28,428 nt of DNA from Trichomonas tenax (GCA_023091735.1 JALKBU010000670.1:1-28428), one strand, 5' to 3'; counted from the first letter of the stretch, positions 10,206 through 19,441 are shown. Numbers and translations are program-made. The notes: generated by a model not told the origin, from the letters alone.

Positions 10206-10512
10206 TTAAGGCAATAATGGTTTAACATTTTCTACTCTTTGTTCTCTTGGTTGTTCTAATGTTTCATTATTTGCTGTATTTCTTTGGCACACTAAATAGA
10301 TTGCAATGACGAACATAAAAAGCATCATGAAAAAGAAGAACAGAAGCACACCTATTGTTAACATCTGCATCCTTTCGCGGCGCCGCCCCAGGGAAAAGTG
10401 CGAAAACATCATACTTAATAGTAATATGGTACATGGAGCCTTCAGTTACTATGGATGCGGGAAAATTCAACATAAATGAAAACATTGATTGGCTCTCTTC
10501 CATAAACATCAT
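10206..10512 (-). pseudogene. Frameshifted 3' end of a single-pass membrane protein
   Basis: Two overlapping minus-strand frames seem to be halves of one decayed gene. The first (from ATG at 10510-10512) reads as a short extracellular-looking stretch ending near Tyr-Asp-Val-Phe-Ala-Leu-Phe-Pro-Gly. The second (to 10206) has a very strong transmembrane segment, rich in Phe, Met, Leu and Ile (coded around 10290-10370), then a short charged tail ending Val-Lys-Pro-Leu-Leu-Pro. The switch falls in a local G+C-rich patch around 10375-10395. The layout (ectodomain, one helix, short tail) is that of trichomonad surface proteins, but too little remains to name the family. The second frame alone could also be a 68-residue membrane peptide. 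Confidence 0.4.
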
Positions 10513-10629
10513 TGATATGACTTTAAATTAATTGGTTAGCTTTGCTCTAGCCATACATTGCTAGCCATATCCTTTCGATTAAAAAATTAGGAATTATTAC
10601 AAGTTATTTAAATTAAAAAAATATGCTAT

Positions 10630-11190
10630 TCATTTTGATTTCCATTGAAACCCTTTCATGAGTCTTAGTGGTGAGTCCATGAGCTCTTTGGACATGTTGA
10701 GATTGTAGCAAGTAAGTATCAATCGTTGAGTACTGATTGTTCTCTCGCAGGACGCTTCTGCGCAGTGGCACATGCGCAAGGCGATGTCTGCGACATGATT
10801 CCAAATTTTGTTGTTCAGATACAAATTGAAATCAAAAACATCGTAATCTGTAATTGTGCGCATTGGTTTGAAAGGATGCGTGTCGTTTGCAATCATCTCT
10901 TTGAAAGCTTTGATGGTGTCATCGATGACTTCGGCAGACCTTCCTCGTTTTTGAAGCTCCCTTTGGAGAAATCGAATGGAATGATTAACAATGTCAAGAT
11001 CGGTTAATGTTGCCTCTCGTTCTGTTTCATCAACGCTTTCTGACACTCGTTCCTGTTCAGTATAATGATCATCTGGCAGATATAAATCATGCTCTGGGTA
11101 TTTAACAGCATCAGGTTCAGGAATCTGATCAGCGAGCTCATCAACTTTGTCTTTGATCAAAATTTCTGTGTAGTTGAAGTCCTTAAAGGC
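10630..11190 (-). pseudogene. hAT-family transposase C-terminal remnant
   Basis: This open stretch has no ATG at its 5' end. The frame runs back through a TTG at 11158-11160 to a TGA at 11191-11193. Near its end it reads Trp-Asn-His-Val-Ala-Asp-Ile-Ala-Leu-Arg, then Cys-Ala-x-x-x-x-Cys-Glu-Arg-Thr-Ile-Ser-x-x-Arg-Leu-Ile-Leu-Thr. This follows the hAT C-terminal dimerisation motif, whose hallmark is a small-residue stretch followed by Glu-Arg-x-Phe/Ile-Ser. It ends in Lys-Glu-Leu-Met-Asp-x-x-Leu-x-Leu-Met, also usual for the family. The N-terminal zinc finger and most of the RNase-H-like catalytic core are missing, so it cannot transpose by itself. It sits among other broken genes. I did not find matching hAT terminal repeats. 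Confidence 0.65.
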
Positions 11191-11239
11191 TCAAGAAGCA
11201 ATAGGAGGTGGTTTTTCTGTGGCACCTCGCGAAAGCTTA

Positions 11240-11262
11240 CATCAAAAAACAATTTTTTGATG
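11240..11262. repeat. Perfect 10-bp hairpin
   Basis: The arms catcaaaaaa (11240-11249) and ttttttgatg (11253-11262) are exact reverse complements around a 3-base loop. It lies just upstream of the hAT remnant's open frame. Confidence 0.7.
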
Positions 11263-11547
11263 AAAACTTATCAAATTACGCAGGGGGAACGATAAATTGG
11301 TAAAAGGATGGCAAATCTGGGTAATATCAAATTATATTTATGGAATTTTGTAGGATAAATAAGAGTGTAATATGCTGGCATCAACTAGATATCATTATGT
11401 TGTGTTCTAAGTAAAGGGTCGAAATCACTTAAAATGTGACAGGAAACATTAGATTTATGACTCACAGTATGTTGCTAGTCATATAGCAGGATATAGTGAG
11501 CCAGAAATCAGGTGCTTCCTATCAGATTTGTCGAAATAATGCGTTTT

Positions 11548-11658
11548 GAAATAAATTTCGACCCGCAGGAGCCACAAATCTTCATGCTTGGCACACGAAC
11601 TTGCATTGTGCTCGTTCAGCAAGACAATCAACGGCTTTTGTAGGTCGAAATTTATTTC
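11548..11658. repeat. 16-bp perfect inverted repeat with 79-bp spacer
   Basis: gaaataaatttcgacc (11548-11563) is the exact reverse complement of 11643-11658. The bases between include further partial complementarity around 11595-11635. It could be a small foldback or MITE-like insertion, or the stem of a structured RNA. I see no clear target-site duplication. Confidence 0.65.
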
Positions 11659-12026
11659 ATATGATTTTGTTAGGCTAAAATGACTGTCTTTCAAATTGCA
11701 TGCTTCCTAGCTTGCTTTTGTGCTAGGATATGCGTAGTGATAGATAGCTTTTATATCTGATTTTGATATAGCGTAAATCTGTAATCTATTTAGCTCAATA
11801 GAGCGAGAAAATGATGGTGAATTGGGTCAATAATTGAAGCCATCAATAGTTGTTTCCATGATCGCATTCTCAGAATAGTTGAAGCCATATACCAGAAATG
11901 AGCATGTAGTGTTCTATCAAAAGAGTCTGATGTGCTCATAGGCTGTTAGCATCAAGCCAAACTAGAAATATCCACAAACAGTTTCACAGACATCACCAGT
12001 AAAGTTACCACAAACAGCTTCACCAA

Positions 12027-12908
12027 ATGATATGGCAAATGATTCAAATAATCCTAACTGGAAAAGTCATTGATTTTGGAATCACATCAATTTTTATGCC
12101 CATGCAGGTTATTTGCCATGAAAATGCTTTCATGTATTGTCCATATCTCTATAACCTCTTTTACAGTGGTGAAGTTCAGAATGTTGTTTTAAATTCATAT
12201 AAATTCCCCAATTTAAGAGTTTATGTTTCTGATAGATTCCAAACAGATCGATGGATTAAGCATCGCCATTATGAATCACCTGTTAATAAATGGCTTGAGA
12301 CTATTCCCGTAATTCGAGGTGAATGGGATACAAAAACTCCATATGAAAGCTATGCTAAGGGTGATTTTTATGCAGAGCCATCTGGTAATTACATGTATTA
12401 TCTTCCTCGAAAATCATATCTTTTGTCAGCTTGCAACGAAGAAATATTGAAAATTATTGAACAACCACTTGAAATCATTCATATTCCACCTGAAATTACT
12501 GAAACAACTACAACCGCAAGCACAAAGACATCCGAAGCTGAAAACGTTTATATTCCTGTCATTCAATCTGACATTGAAAATAGTCCAGAATTTCATAACA
12601 CAAAAATGTCTAATTTAACATTGATTTTAGTTGTTGCAGCATGTGTTGAAGTTATTATTATTGTTGGCATTACAATCTTTATTGTTGCAAAGAAGAAAAA
12701 TGATGAGAGTTCAAGTACAGTTGATATGAATGAAGAAACTGTTATTATGGCTTCAAATTATAGTTATGATCACACATTTACCAATTCGATGTTCACATTG
12801 AATACAGTTGATGGTGATCCATTTTCTGATGATTTTGCTGATACAAATGACATGAACATGTTCCCAATTGCTGTCGTTTCTACAGAAATAATCGACAGCG
12901 AGATTTGA
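12027..12908 (+). pseudogene. 5'-truncated BspA-like surface protein with membrane anchor
   Basis: This is a 293-codon frame from an ATG at 12027, probably not the original start. Residues about 10-60 carry the last worn repeats of a BspA-like ectodomain (Asn-Ala-Phe-x-x-Cys-Pro-Tyr-Leu, Tyr-Ser-Gly) and the family's closing strand Leu-Arg-Val-Tyr-Val-Ser-Asp. A Thr-rich stalk (about 158-172) comes before one transmembrane helix (about 196-222). A Lys-Lys-Lys stop-transfer and an acidic cytoplasmic tail follow. The tail holds Asp-Pro-Phe-x-x-Asp-Phe, which resembles the short conserved tail motif of many trichomonad surface proteins and may act in sorting or endocytosis. The long N-terminal repeat array and signal peptide are missing, hence the truncated call. 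Transcription of this 3' end from a cryptic start cannot be excluded. It converges on the repeat-protein gene, with about 50 bases between the two stops. Confidence 0.6.
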
Positions 12909-12957
12909 AATAATAACAATTTAGTATTTACAAACAAAAATAAAAACATATAAAATT

Positions 12958-15900
12958 CTACAATGTTTCATAATTAATATGTGTGACTTTGGATTCTCTC
13001 ATTGCTCTTAATTGCCTCGAAGATTGAACAGAGTCAGAAATTTCTTTCAATCGTCTCTTTTGTACTTGGATAAAATCAACATAATTATTCTTCATTTCTT
13101 TTTGTGGTGTAACAGCAAGTGTTGGCCTTGGAAGTGGAAGAAGTCTTTCTCTTTGACGAATAGCAGGCAGTGGAGTATATGCAACCTGTGGCATCTTTGG
13201 TTTATGATGCTTTTTCTTCTTAGGTGTTTCTAACTTAGCTTGGATTTCCTCATCTTGTTTCATTGAAGAAGCTGAAGCTGATGATCTGTGTCTATGCCTT
13301 CTTGATGATGGATGTGTCTTCTGAGGACTCAATATCAAATCATCTGTGGTTTGTTTCGATCTAAATGTTGATTCGAAATCATCTTCAAAAGTTTGATTTG
13401 ATTTCTTTGATTTTGATGCAACTGAAGCAAAATCGCTTTCGAAATCATTTGTTCGTTTTGATTTAATTGTTGATTCAAAATCATCTTCGAATGTTTGGTT
13501 TGATTTCTTCGATGTAGCAGTGAAAGAAGTAAAATCACTTTCAAAGTCATTGGATTTCTTAGATTTTGCTGTAACTGCCGTGAAATCGCTTTCAAAATCG
13601 TTTGCTTTCTTAGATTTCATTGTTGACTCAAAATCATCGTTAAATGTTCCATTAGATTTAGTCGACTTTTGTGTTGAAATGAAACTATCAGTTGGAGACG
13701 TTTTTGGCGATGAAGAAACAAAACCGACTTCTTTCTTTAGTTTTGGTGTAGATTTTTCATGACTTCTAACAGATGAAATGAATGAACTTTCCTCTTCAGA
13801 TCTTTTCTCAGACTTAATCGTTGATATAAATGAACTTTCACCAGAAGATTTTTTTTCTGGTTTAATTGTTGAAACGAAGTCATCAGATGTCTTTTCGCTT
13901 TTAACAATTGAAATGAAAGAGCTTTCATCTGACTTCTTTTCTGATTTAATTGTTGAGATGAATTCTTCTGAACTCTCCTTCTCCGATTTGATGGTGGAAA
14001 TAAACTTATCGCTGTCTTTTTTTTCACTTTTAATGGTTGATATGAATTCAGAATCTTCATTATTTTGAACCTGCGATGAAACAATTTCACTAATGAAACT
14101 TGAATCATCAATTTCTGTCTTTTGTGTTGATTTGATGGTAGATATGAATTCATCATCTTCACTTGGCTTTTCGGACTTTATTGTTGATATAAAGTCATCA
14201 TCTTCTGTTGGTTTCTCAGATTTAATTGTTGAAATGAAATCAACACCTTCATCATCATCAGATTCAGACTTCTTTTCCGATTTGATTGTTGATATAAAGT
14301 CTGATGTTGTCTTTGTTTTCTCTGACTTTATTGTTGAAACAAAATCAATTCCTTCATCGTCATCGTAACTTTCTGATTTCTTTTCTGATTTAATTGTTGA
14401 AATAAATTCATCATCTTCGCTTTGTTTTTCTGATTTAATTGTCGAAATGAAATCAACACCTTCATCATCATCAGATTTCTTCTCAGATTTAATCGTTGAA
14501 ATGAAATCTGATTCACCATCTGTTGACTTCATTTCTGATTTGATTGTTGAAACAAAATCAACTCCACCATCGTCATCATCATCTGATGGTTTCTCTGATT
14601 TAATTGTAGATATAAAATCTGATTCTCCATCAGTTAATTTCTTTTCGCTCTTGATTGTAGATATAAAATCAACGCCTTCATCGTCGTTGCTCTCTGATTT
14701 CTTTTCTGATTTAATAGTTGATATAAAATCTGATTCTCCCGATGATTTCTTTTCTGATTTAATTGTCGAAATGAAATCAACACCTTCATCATCATAGTCA
14801 TCAGATTGTTTCTCTGATTTAATTGTTGAAATAAAGTCTGATTCTCCAGATGATTTCTTCTCAGACTTAATAGTTGAAATGAAATCATCGTCTTCACTTT
14901 GCTTTTCTGATTTGATTGTTGATATAAAATCAGCACTATCTGTTGTTGGTTCTGACTTTGATGAATCTGTTGGCTGAGAAATAACACTGAGATCATTAAA
15001 CATTTCTGTATTTTCTTCTGACTTTATTAAGGATTCGAAATCTTCCGAATTGTCTTGTTTTTCTGATTTGACTGTTGAAATAAAATCACTTTCGCCAACA
15101 GATGACCTCTTTTCTGATTTAACAGTCGAAATAAAATCTGATTCTCCAGAAGATTTCTTCTCAGATTTGACTGTCGATATAAAGTCATATTCGCTTTTGA
15201 TTGTTGAAATAGAATCTGATTCTCCTTTTGATTTCTTTTCTGATTTGATTGTTGAAACGAAATCACTTCCTTCATTTGAAGTCTTCTCTGATTTTATTGT
15301 TGAAATAAAATCACTTCCTTCTTTGCTTGATTCTGTAATAAAAGCACTTGATTCGCCTGCTTTCTCGAATGATTCAGATGATGACTTCTTTGTTTTTGAA
15401 ATGAAATCATCTTCAGAACTTCCTGATTTCTTTGTGCAACTGACTTTCGATTTGCTTTTCTTTGAAGAATCTGAAATAAAACTTGATTCAAAAGAACTCT
15501 TTTGAGGATCACTGATGAAACTAGATTCGAAAGAATCTTCTTTCTTTTCTGTTTTAGCAGGTGTTTTTTCAGATGTCATTGAGATAAATGAATCATCAAA
15601 GGAATCTTTTGTTTTCATGTTTTTGGCTGACGACATGCTAATGAAGTTTTCATCGAATGAGTTTTCTTTTGATTTTTCTTTTGATGATGTGCTCATGAAA
15701 CTATCATCAAAAGAATCTTCTTTTGCTTTACTCGAAGATTTCTTTGATGATTCAAAATCATCATCGAACGAATTTTTGTTTTTCTTTGGACTTTCAACAG
15801 TTATGAAACTGTCTTCAAAAGAATTTTTTTTTGATTTTTCTTTAGATTTAGAAGAACCTACACTAATAAAATTATCATCAAATGAGTCTTCTTTTTGCTT

Positions 15901-17700
15901 TAAAGGAGTCTTTTTGCTTGATTTAGTTGACTCAAAATCATCTTCAAATGAGTCTTGATTTGATTTACATGTTGCCTTTGATTTAGAAGTTGCTGATTCA
16001 AAGTCATCATCAAATGAATCTTGTTCCTGTTTTGATGGCGCCTTTTTTGCTGATTTAGATGATTGAATACTGATAAAACTGTCATCAAATGAATTTTCTT
16101 TCACTTTTGATAGTGATTTTTTGCTAGATTTTGTAGATTCAAAATCATCTTCAAAAGAGTCCTGAGATTGTTTAGAAGGAGTCTTTTTAGAAGATTTAGA
16201 TGTAGATTCAAAATTATCATCGAATGAATCTTGTTTTATTAAAGATTTTTTGCTGGATTTTGCTGATTCAAAGTCATCATCGAATGAATTTTTCGTTGCT
16301 GAACTTTCTTGTTTTGGTGCTTTTTTATTTGATTTATTTGTTGAATTAAAGTCATCATCTAATGAATTATGCTTTGAATTTGATTTCTTTGATATTGAAC
16401 TTGCAAAATCTTCACTAAATTCATGATTTTTGCTTATCTTTGATTGCTTAGATTCGGTTTCGTTGAAATAATTTTTTTTGTCTTTATTAGAAGTTGTTGA
16501 TTTTTGAGATCCAAAAGAATCAAAGCTATCTTTTGTCTTTGTATTTTTAGATTTAGAAAGTTGTAGATTTGGAACAACAGATTTTGGTTTTTCATCACTA
16601 TCGAAAGAATCAACAAACGATTCTTTATTCTTTGATTTTGTTGAAGATGAATCATCATTGAAACTTGAAATAAAACTTTGAACATTACTCTCCGAATGCT
16701 GATTCACCGTTGGTTGTTCAGGAACAGAAAGGAAACTGGAATTAAATGAATCTTCATCGGTCTTTTTCTTATTTTCTGGAGGTGATTTTTTAATCTCTAA
16801 AGCATCATTTAATGGATCAATGTTTAATTCTTTTGGTGTTGCATTTCTCGGCGATTGAATAAATGATGAATCGAATGAATCTGTGAATGTCTCTTCTTTA
16901 GACAACAAGTTTGAATTTTCTTCGGTATCTAAATCCCCTGTTTTTCGAATTGCTGATTTATCTTGAACAAAAGAATCATCGAAAACTAGTGATGAATTAA
17001 CTTGTTGCGAAGAACTGCTTTTCTTTGATGGAGTTAATCCAAAACTATTAGAGGAGTTCATAGAACCCTTAGAAGTATTCGGAAAATCGTTCATTTGCGC
17101 TTTTTGATCAGGAGGTGTCGAACTGCTTCTCGATTTAGATGATGTTGAATCAAAACTGACTTTGTCACGATGTGGTTCATTTAAGAGACCACTTCTTCGT
17201 GCTTGTTCAAGTAAACTGAGTTTTCCTTTCGAATTCGTTGAATTATTCGGTGATGGAGTGTATTCATGTGAGGGAGAACCAGACTCGTTCTCAAAGTCCA
17301 TAAATTTGCCAAGAGTCTTTATAAGGGAGCTGGCTGACCGTAAATTAATGCTCCCTGTTGGGTCTGTAGAATCTAATTTTGAAGTTTGGGACTGTTCGAA
17401 TGAAAGAACATCACTATTGTTTTCTTGGAAACTTGATTTCATTGCTGTGCTACTTCTTCGCTTTGATTTCGATGGTTTTTTAGATAATCTTTCGTATTCT
17501 GAGTTATTTTCCGAATTTAGCTCTGAAGTTTGTTTATTTTTAGATTTTAATTTGTATTTTCTGTCATGTGGCGAAGATATATCAGAAGATTTCGAAGATG
17601 AGATTCCTTGATCAGAAAGCATCGAAATAATCTCATCCTCCTTAATCGAACTCTCACCTGAGCTTGTGGACAGAATTGTGCCCATCCCAGCTAAGCTCAT
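12958..17700 (-). CDS. Very large disordered repeat protein with FxDxF and I/V-K-S-E arrays
   Basis: This intact frame codes for 1580 residues, with an ATG at 17698-17700. Composition is dominated by Ser, Lys, Asp, Glu and Phe, with no predicted globular domain. Three parts are visible. Residues about 240-740 hold repeated Ser-Phe-(D/E)-D-x-Phe-(E/I)-Ser units spaced by Ser/Lys linkers; most match FxDxF, an AP-2 alpha-appendage binding motif in other eukaryotes. Residues about 790-1315 hold about 30 copies of a unit Phe-Ile-Ser-Thr-Ile-Lys-Ser-Glu-Lys separated by acidic/Ser spacers; Ile-Lys-Ser-Glu matches the SUMO consensus (hydrophobic-Lys-x-Glu). FxDxF units return at about 1350-1445. The last 115 residues are basic, with His-Arg, Lys-Lys and Pro-rich runs, and may bind nucleic acid or cytoskeleton. 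The palindrome tcgcga lies 3-8 nt before the ATG, and TTTTTGGC 16-23 nt before it. I do not recognise a family. The motif functions are inferred. Confidence 0.75.
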   Translation of the reverse strand: MSLAGMGTILSTSSGESSIKEDEIISMLSDQGISSSKSSDISSPHDRKYKLKSKNKQTSELNSENNSEYERLSKKPSKSKRRSSTAMKSSFQENNSDVLSFEQSQTSKLDSTDPTGSINLRSASSLIKTLGKFMDFENESGSPSHEYTPSPNNSTNSKGKLSLLEQARRSGLLNEPHRDKVSFDSTSSKSRSSSTPPDQKAQMNDFPNTSKGSMNSSNSFGLTPSKKSSSSQQVNSSLVFDDSFVQDKSAIRKTGDLDTEENSNLLSKEETFTDSFDSSFIQSPRNATPKELNIDPLNDALEIKKSPPENKKKTDEDSFNSSFLSVPEQPTVNQHSESNVQSFISSFNDDSSSTKSKNKESFVDSFDSDEKPKSVVPNLQLSKSKNTKTKDSFDSFGSQKSTTSNKDKKNYFNETESKQSKISKNHEFSEDFASSISKKSNSKHNSLDDDFNSTNKSNKKAPKQESSATKNSFDDDFESAKSSKKSLIKQDSFDDNFESTSKSSKKTPSKQSQDSFEDDFESTKSSKKSLSKVKENSFDDSFISIQSSKSAKKAPSKQEQDSFDDDFESATSKSKATCKSNQDSFEDDFESTKSSKKTPLKQKEDSFDDNFISVGSSKSKEKSKKNSFEDSFITVESPKKNKNSFDDDFESSKKSSSKAKEDSFDDSFMSTSSKEKSKENSFDENFISMSSAKNMKTKDSFDDSFISMTSEKTPAKTEKKEDSFESSFISDPQKSSFESSFISDSSKKSKSKVSCTKKSGSSEDDFISKTKKSSSESFEKAGESSAFITESSKEGSDFISTIKSEKTSNEGSDFVSTIKSEKKSKGESDSISTIKSEYDFISTVKSEKKSSGESDFISTVKSEKRSSVGESDFISTVKSEKQDNSEDFESLIKSEENTEMFNDLSVISQPTDSSKSEPTTDSADFISTIKSEKQSEDDDFISTIKSEKKSSGESDFISTIKSEKQSDDYDDEGVDFISTIKSEKKSSGESDFISTIKSEKKSESNDDEGVDFISTIKSEKKLTDGESDFISTIKSEKPSDDDDDGGVDFVSTIKSEMKSTDGESDFISTIKSEKKSDDDEGVDFISTIKSEKQSEDDEFISTIKSEKKSESYDDDEGIDFVSTIKSEKTKTTSDFISTIKSEKKSESDDDEGVDFISTIKSEKPTEDDDFISTIKSEKPSEDDEFISTIKSTQKTEIDDSSFISEIVSSQVQNNEDSEFISTIKSEKKDSDKFISTIKSEKESSEEFISTIKSEKKSDESSFISIVKSEKTSDDFVSTIKPEKKSSGESSFISTIKSEKRSEEESSFISSVRSHEKSTPKLKKEVGFVSSSPKTSPTDSFISTQKSTKSNGTFNDDFESTMKSKKANDFESDFTAVTAKSKKSNDFESDFTSFTATSKKSNQTFEDDFESTIKSKRTNDFESDFASVASKSKKSNQTFEDDFESTFRSKQTTDDLILSPQKTHPSSRRHRHRSSASASSMKQDEEIQAKLETPKKKKHHKPKMPQVAYTPLPAIRQRERLLPLPRPTLAVTPQKEMKNNYVDFIQVQKRRLKEISDSVQSSRQLRAMRESKVTHINYETL
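13370..13650 (-). repeat. Second block of FxDxF-coding repeats
   Basis: Three to four units coding Phe-(N/E)-Asp-Asp-Phe-Glu-Ser alternate with a related Asn-Asp-Phe-Glu-Ser-Asp-Phe unit, between the I/V-K-S-E array and the basic C-terminus. Confidence 0.7.
13755..15320 (-). repeat. Array of about 30 copies of a 36-75-bp coding unit
   Basis: Each unit codes Phe-(I/V)-Ser-Thr-(I/V)-Lys-Ser-Glu-Lys plus a variable acidic spacer. The units differ in synonymous codons, so the protein text is better conserved than the DNA. This suggests an old array under selection rather than a very recent expansion. Confidence 0.85.
15480..17000 (-). repeat. First block of FxDxF-coding repeats
   Basis: About fourteen to fifteen copies of units coding Ser-Phe-(D/E)-Asp-x-Phe, spaced irregularly by Ser/Lys linkers. 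One copy has Glu instead of the central Asp, and a few are more diverged. Confidence 0.8.
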
Positions 17701-17702
17701 TA

Positions 17703-17723
17703 TCGCGAAATTTTAGCCAAAAA
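17703..17723 (-). promoter_or_regulatory. Candidate promoter: TCGCGA palindrome and TTTTTGGC
   Basis: TCGCGA (17703-17708) lies 3-8 nt upstream of the ATG of the repeat protein, and TTTTTGGC (17716-17723) lies 16-23 nt upstream. No TCAYW initiator is seen close by, so transcription may use a different start element here. Confidence 0.3.
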
Positions 17724-18318
17724 TATTAAAATAAATTTTTTGTTGCCGTTTAAAAAAGCGCTCCCCTTTAATTTTTATCAAGCCCCTATTTTATTACATA
17801 AGATTATTAAAACGCGTTAAATATGCTACATAATGAATTACAACGTTATCTAACACGAGAAATATTATAGCTATATAGTAGTGCATATAATATATGGTTC
17901 TCATAAGAATATAAATATGATATGTTGAATCTTGAGAAAAATGCAATTAAAGCAATTTTGATTCTTGTAATAACATTAAAATACCTTCTATAAGCTAATT
18001 TGAAATCATAGGAATTGATTTACGCATTATATTTTTTCAAAATTTATTATTTGTATTTTTCCATTGGTTTTCAGGATCTAAACTTAAAATGTTGACACAA
18101 GTCAATATTTGATCTCGTTTATAGTTCATAAAAGCAATCCTTCCGGCAATATTTTCCGTTAGTTTATTGAATTCAAACAATTGTAAGTAAATAAGCTTTT
18201 ATTCAAGTAATACAGTAATATTCTGAAGTAATTAAAGGTCAACCTCTAAATAGACTTCCGGATATAATCTTTTGTGGAATAAGGAGTTTATCTTGGTTGA
18301 TACGCATAGACTTATGGA
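17724..18318. other. Intergenic spacer, no gene seen
   Basis: About 600 A+T-rich bases with many short stops in all frames. I see no RNA gene or repeat. Confidence 0.45.
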
Positions 18319-18741
18319 CTAATGTCTTAATTCACTCTTAGAACAGTTCAATAAGATGGTTTGTAAGCCATAATAGGAATCGGCTCTCTTTTTATCGATA
18401 ATAAAGCCTAACTTGGTGAAGCTTTTGTTTGTATTGCTCCTACTGTTGTGAAGAAGGTGTGAAAATGTTTTGCCGTTGATCGCATATAAGTTATTCGGAA
18501 GCCAAATAATTCCACACTCCAGACAGCGTTTCACGTTTCGCTCTCCACTGCAACAACAATAGCTGAAGATTGTCTTCAATATCTGAATGAAGGTTTCCTC
18601 TCTCTGCAACTTCTTACACCCAGATCTGAGATCTTGTGTATGTTCAAGAAGCTGAAGGAATTCTCGGTTGTGAAACGCTCTAAGTTCATGTGGAGGTTCA
18701 ACTTTATTGTAAGTTTCTTGTCTATGTTCTTTCTTTGCCAT
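18319..18741 (-). CDS. Short protein of a trichomonad-specific family, possibly initiator-binding-like
   Basis: This is a 140-residue protein with an ATG at 18739-18741. It has a basic N-terminus, then Leu-Arg-Ser-Gly-Cys-Lys-x-Leu-Gln-Arg-Glu-Glu and a helix with Ile-Leu-Lys-Thr-Ile-Phe. Cys-Gly-Ile-Ile-Trp-Leu-Pro follows, with a later Asn-Lys-Ser-Phe-x-Lys-Leu-Gly-Phe. I associate the pattern 'GxxWL ... lL..S+s.iN+sf..LG(F/Y)' with a trichomonad family related to the initiator-binding domain of IBP39-type transcription factors. That would make it a DNA-binding protein, but the assignment is from memory of the pattern and is tentative. In the same frame, a TGA at 18745-18747 separates it from a further open stretch of about 80 codons (to 18993) that lacks an early ATG and is rich in Arg, Phe and Asn. 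The gene could therefore be the 3' part of a longer, interrupted one. No initiator or TTTTTGRC motif lies nearby. Confidence 0.4.
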   Translation of the reverse strand: MAKKEHRQETYNKVEPPHELRAFHNREFLQLLEHTQDLRSGCKKLQREETFIQILKTIFSYCCCSGERNVKRCLECGIIWLPNNLYAINGKTFSHLLHNSRSNTNKSFTKLGFIIDKKRADSYYGLQTILLNCSKSELRH

Positions 18742-18993
18742 TATTCAAGCTCGAAAAAAGTTTGGCACAAAAAATCGAAAAAAATTAATTGTGGGTCTTC
18801 GCAGAGATGTTGGGATCAACTTTCGCATTGCTTTGGATCTTAAATAGACTCTAAAGTCCCTTTTAAAGCGAAGAAAAAAGTTTTCTTTATTAGAAATGTT
18901 TTGATGTATTATGTGAGAAAAGTGACTGTTATATTGATTTTCAATGAAACTTGAAGTATAGATTCTGCATCGATGATAGTTCCCAAATATCAA

Positions 18994-19441
18994 TTAAAAA
19001 TCATATCTTTGCTTGATGTGGCAAATCTTGTCAAAAAAAGTAATTTAGATTGTAATTTCAACTGTTACTTACTATTTAGTTGCTATTTCTTTGATCAAAA
19101 TTCGTTTTTATTGTTAATTTTTTCTTCTGCAAAAGTGAACTTTTTCTCAATGAAAATTGAATTTATAAGTAAATAATTTTATTTTCAGTAATCTCTAAAT
19201 TAGTGTATATCTATACTATCCAAACAATTGGTTATTTCTCTCTTTCATATATTTTTTGGTAAAGAATATTACTCCGTTAAAATGAATTTTCAAATTCAAC
19301 GTAAAGAAGAAAAATTTATTCCTTTGAGATTGAATATAAATGTATGCTTTTTTGAGTGATCAAAGAGAAGATTGAAATGATAATCAACATTTATTTAAAT
19401 ACAATTAAACAATAATATTTAAATCACATGCATCATTAAGT
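18994..19441. other. Intergenic spacer, no gene seen
   Basis: About 450 A+T-rich bases. No gene, RNA or clear repeat is seen. Confidence 0.45.

Larger units (their letters stand above)
11191..12026. other. Degenerate spacer with inverted repeats
   Basis: About 840 bases between the hAT remnant and the plus-strand BspA-like 3' end. It contains two inverted repeats, listed separately. Just before 12027 are two copies of a CCACAAACAG(T/C)TTCAC phrase (about 11973 and 12009). The plus-strand frame there may be decayed BspA-like sequence. A minus-strand frame at 11479-11694 is spanned by the inverted repeat and is not protein-like. Confidence 0.4.

Noticed and set aside
11479..11694. 71-codon minus-strand frame
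   Set aside because: It spans the 16-bp inverted repeat and has no protein-like pattern.
13012..17611. Many long frames on both strands overlapping the repeat protein
   Set aside because: They are shadows of the highly repetitive Ser/Lys/Asp/Phe coding text. Their periodic Leu/Gln or Ser/Asp composition follows from the repeat in the other frames.
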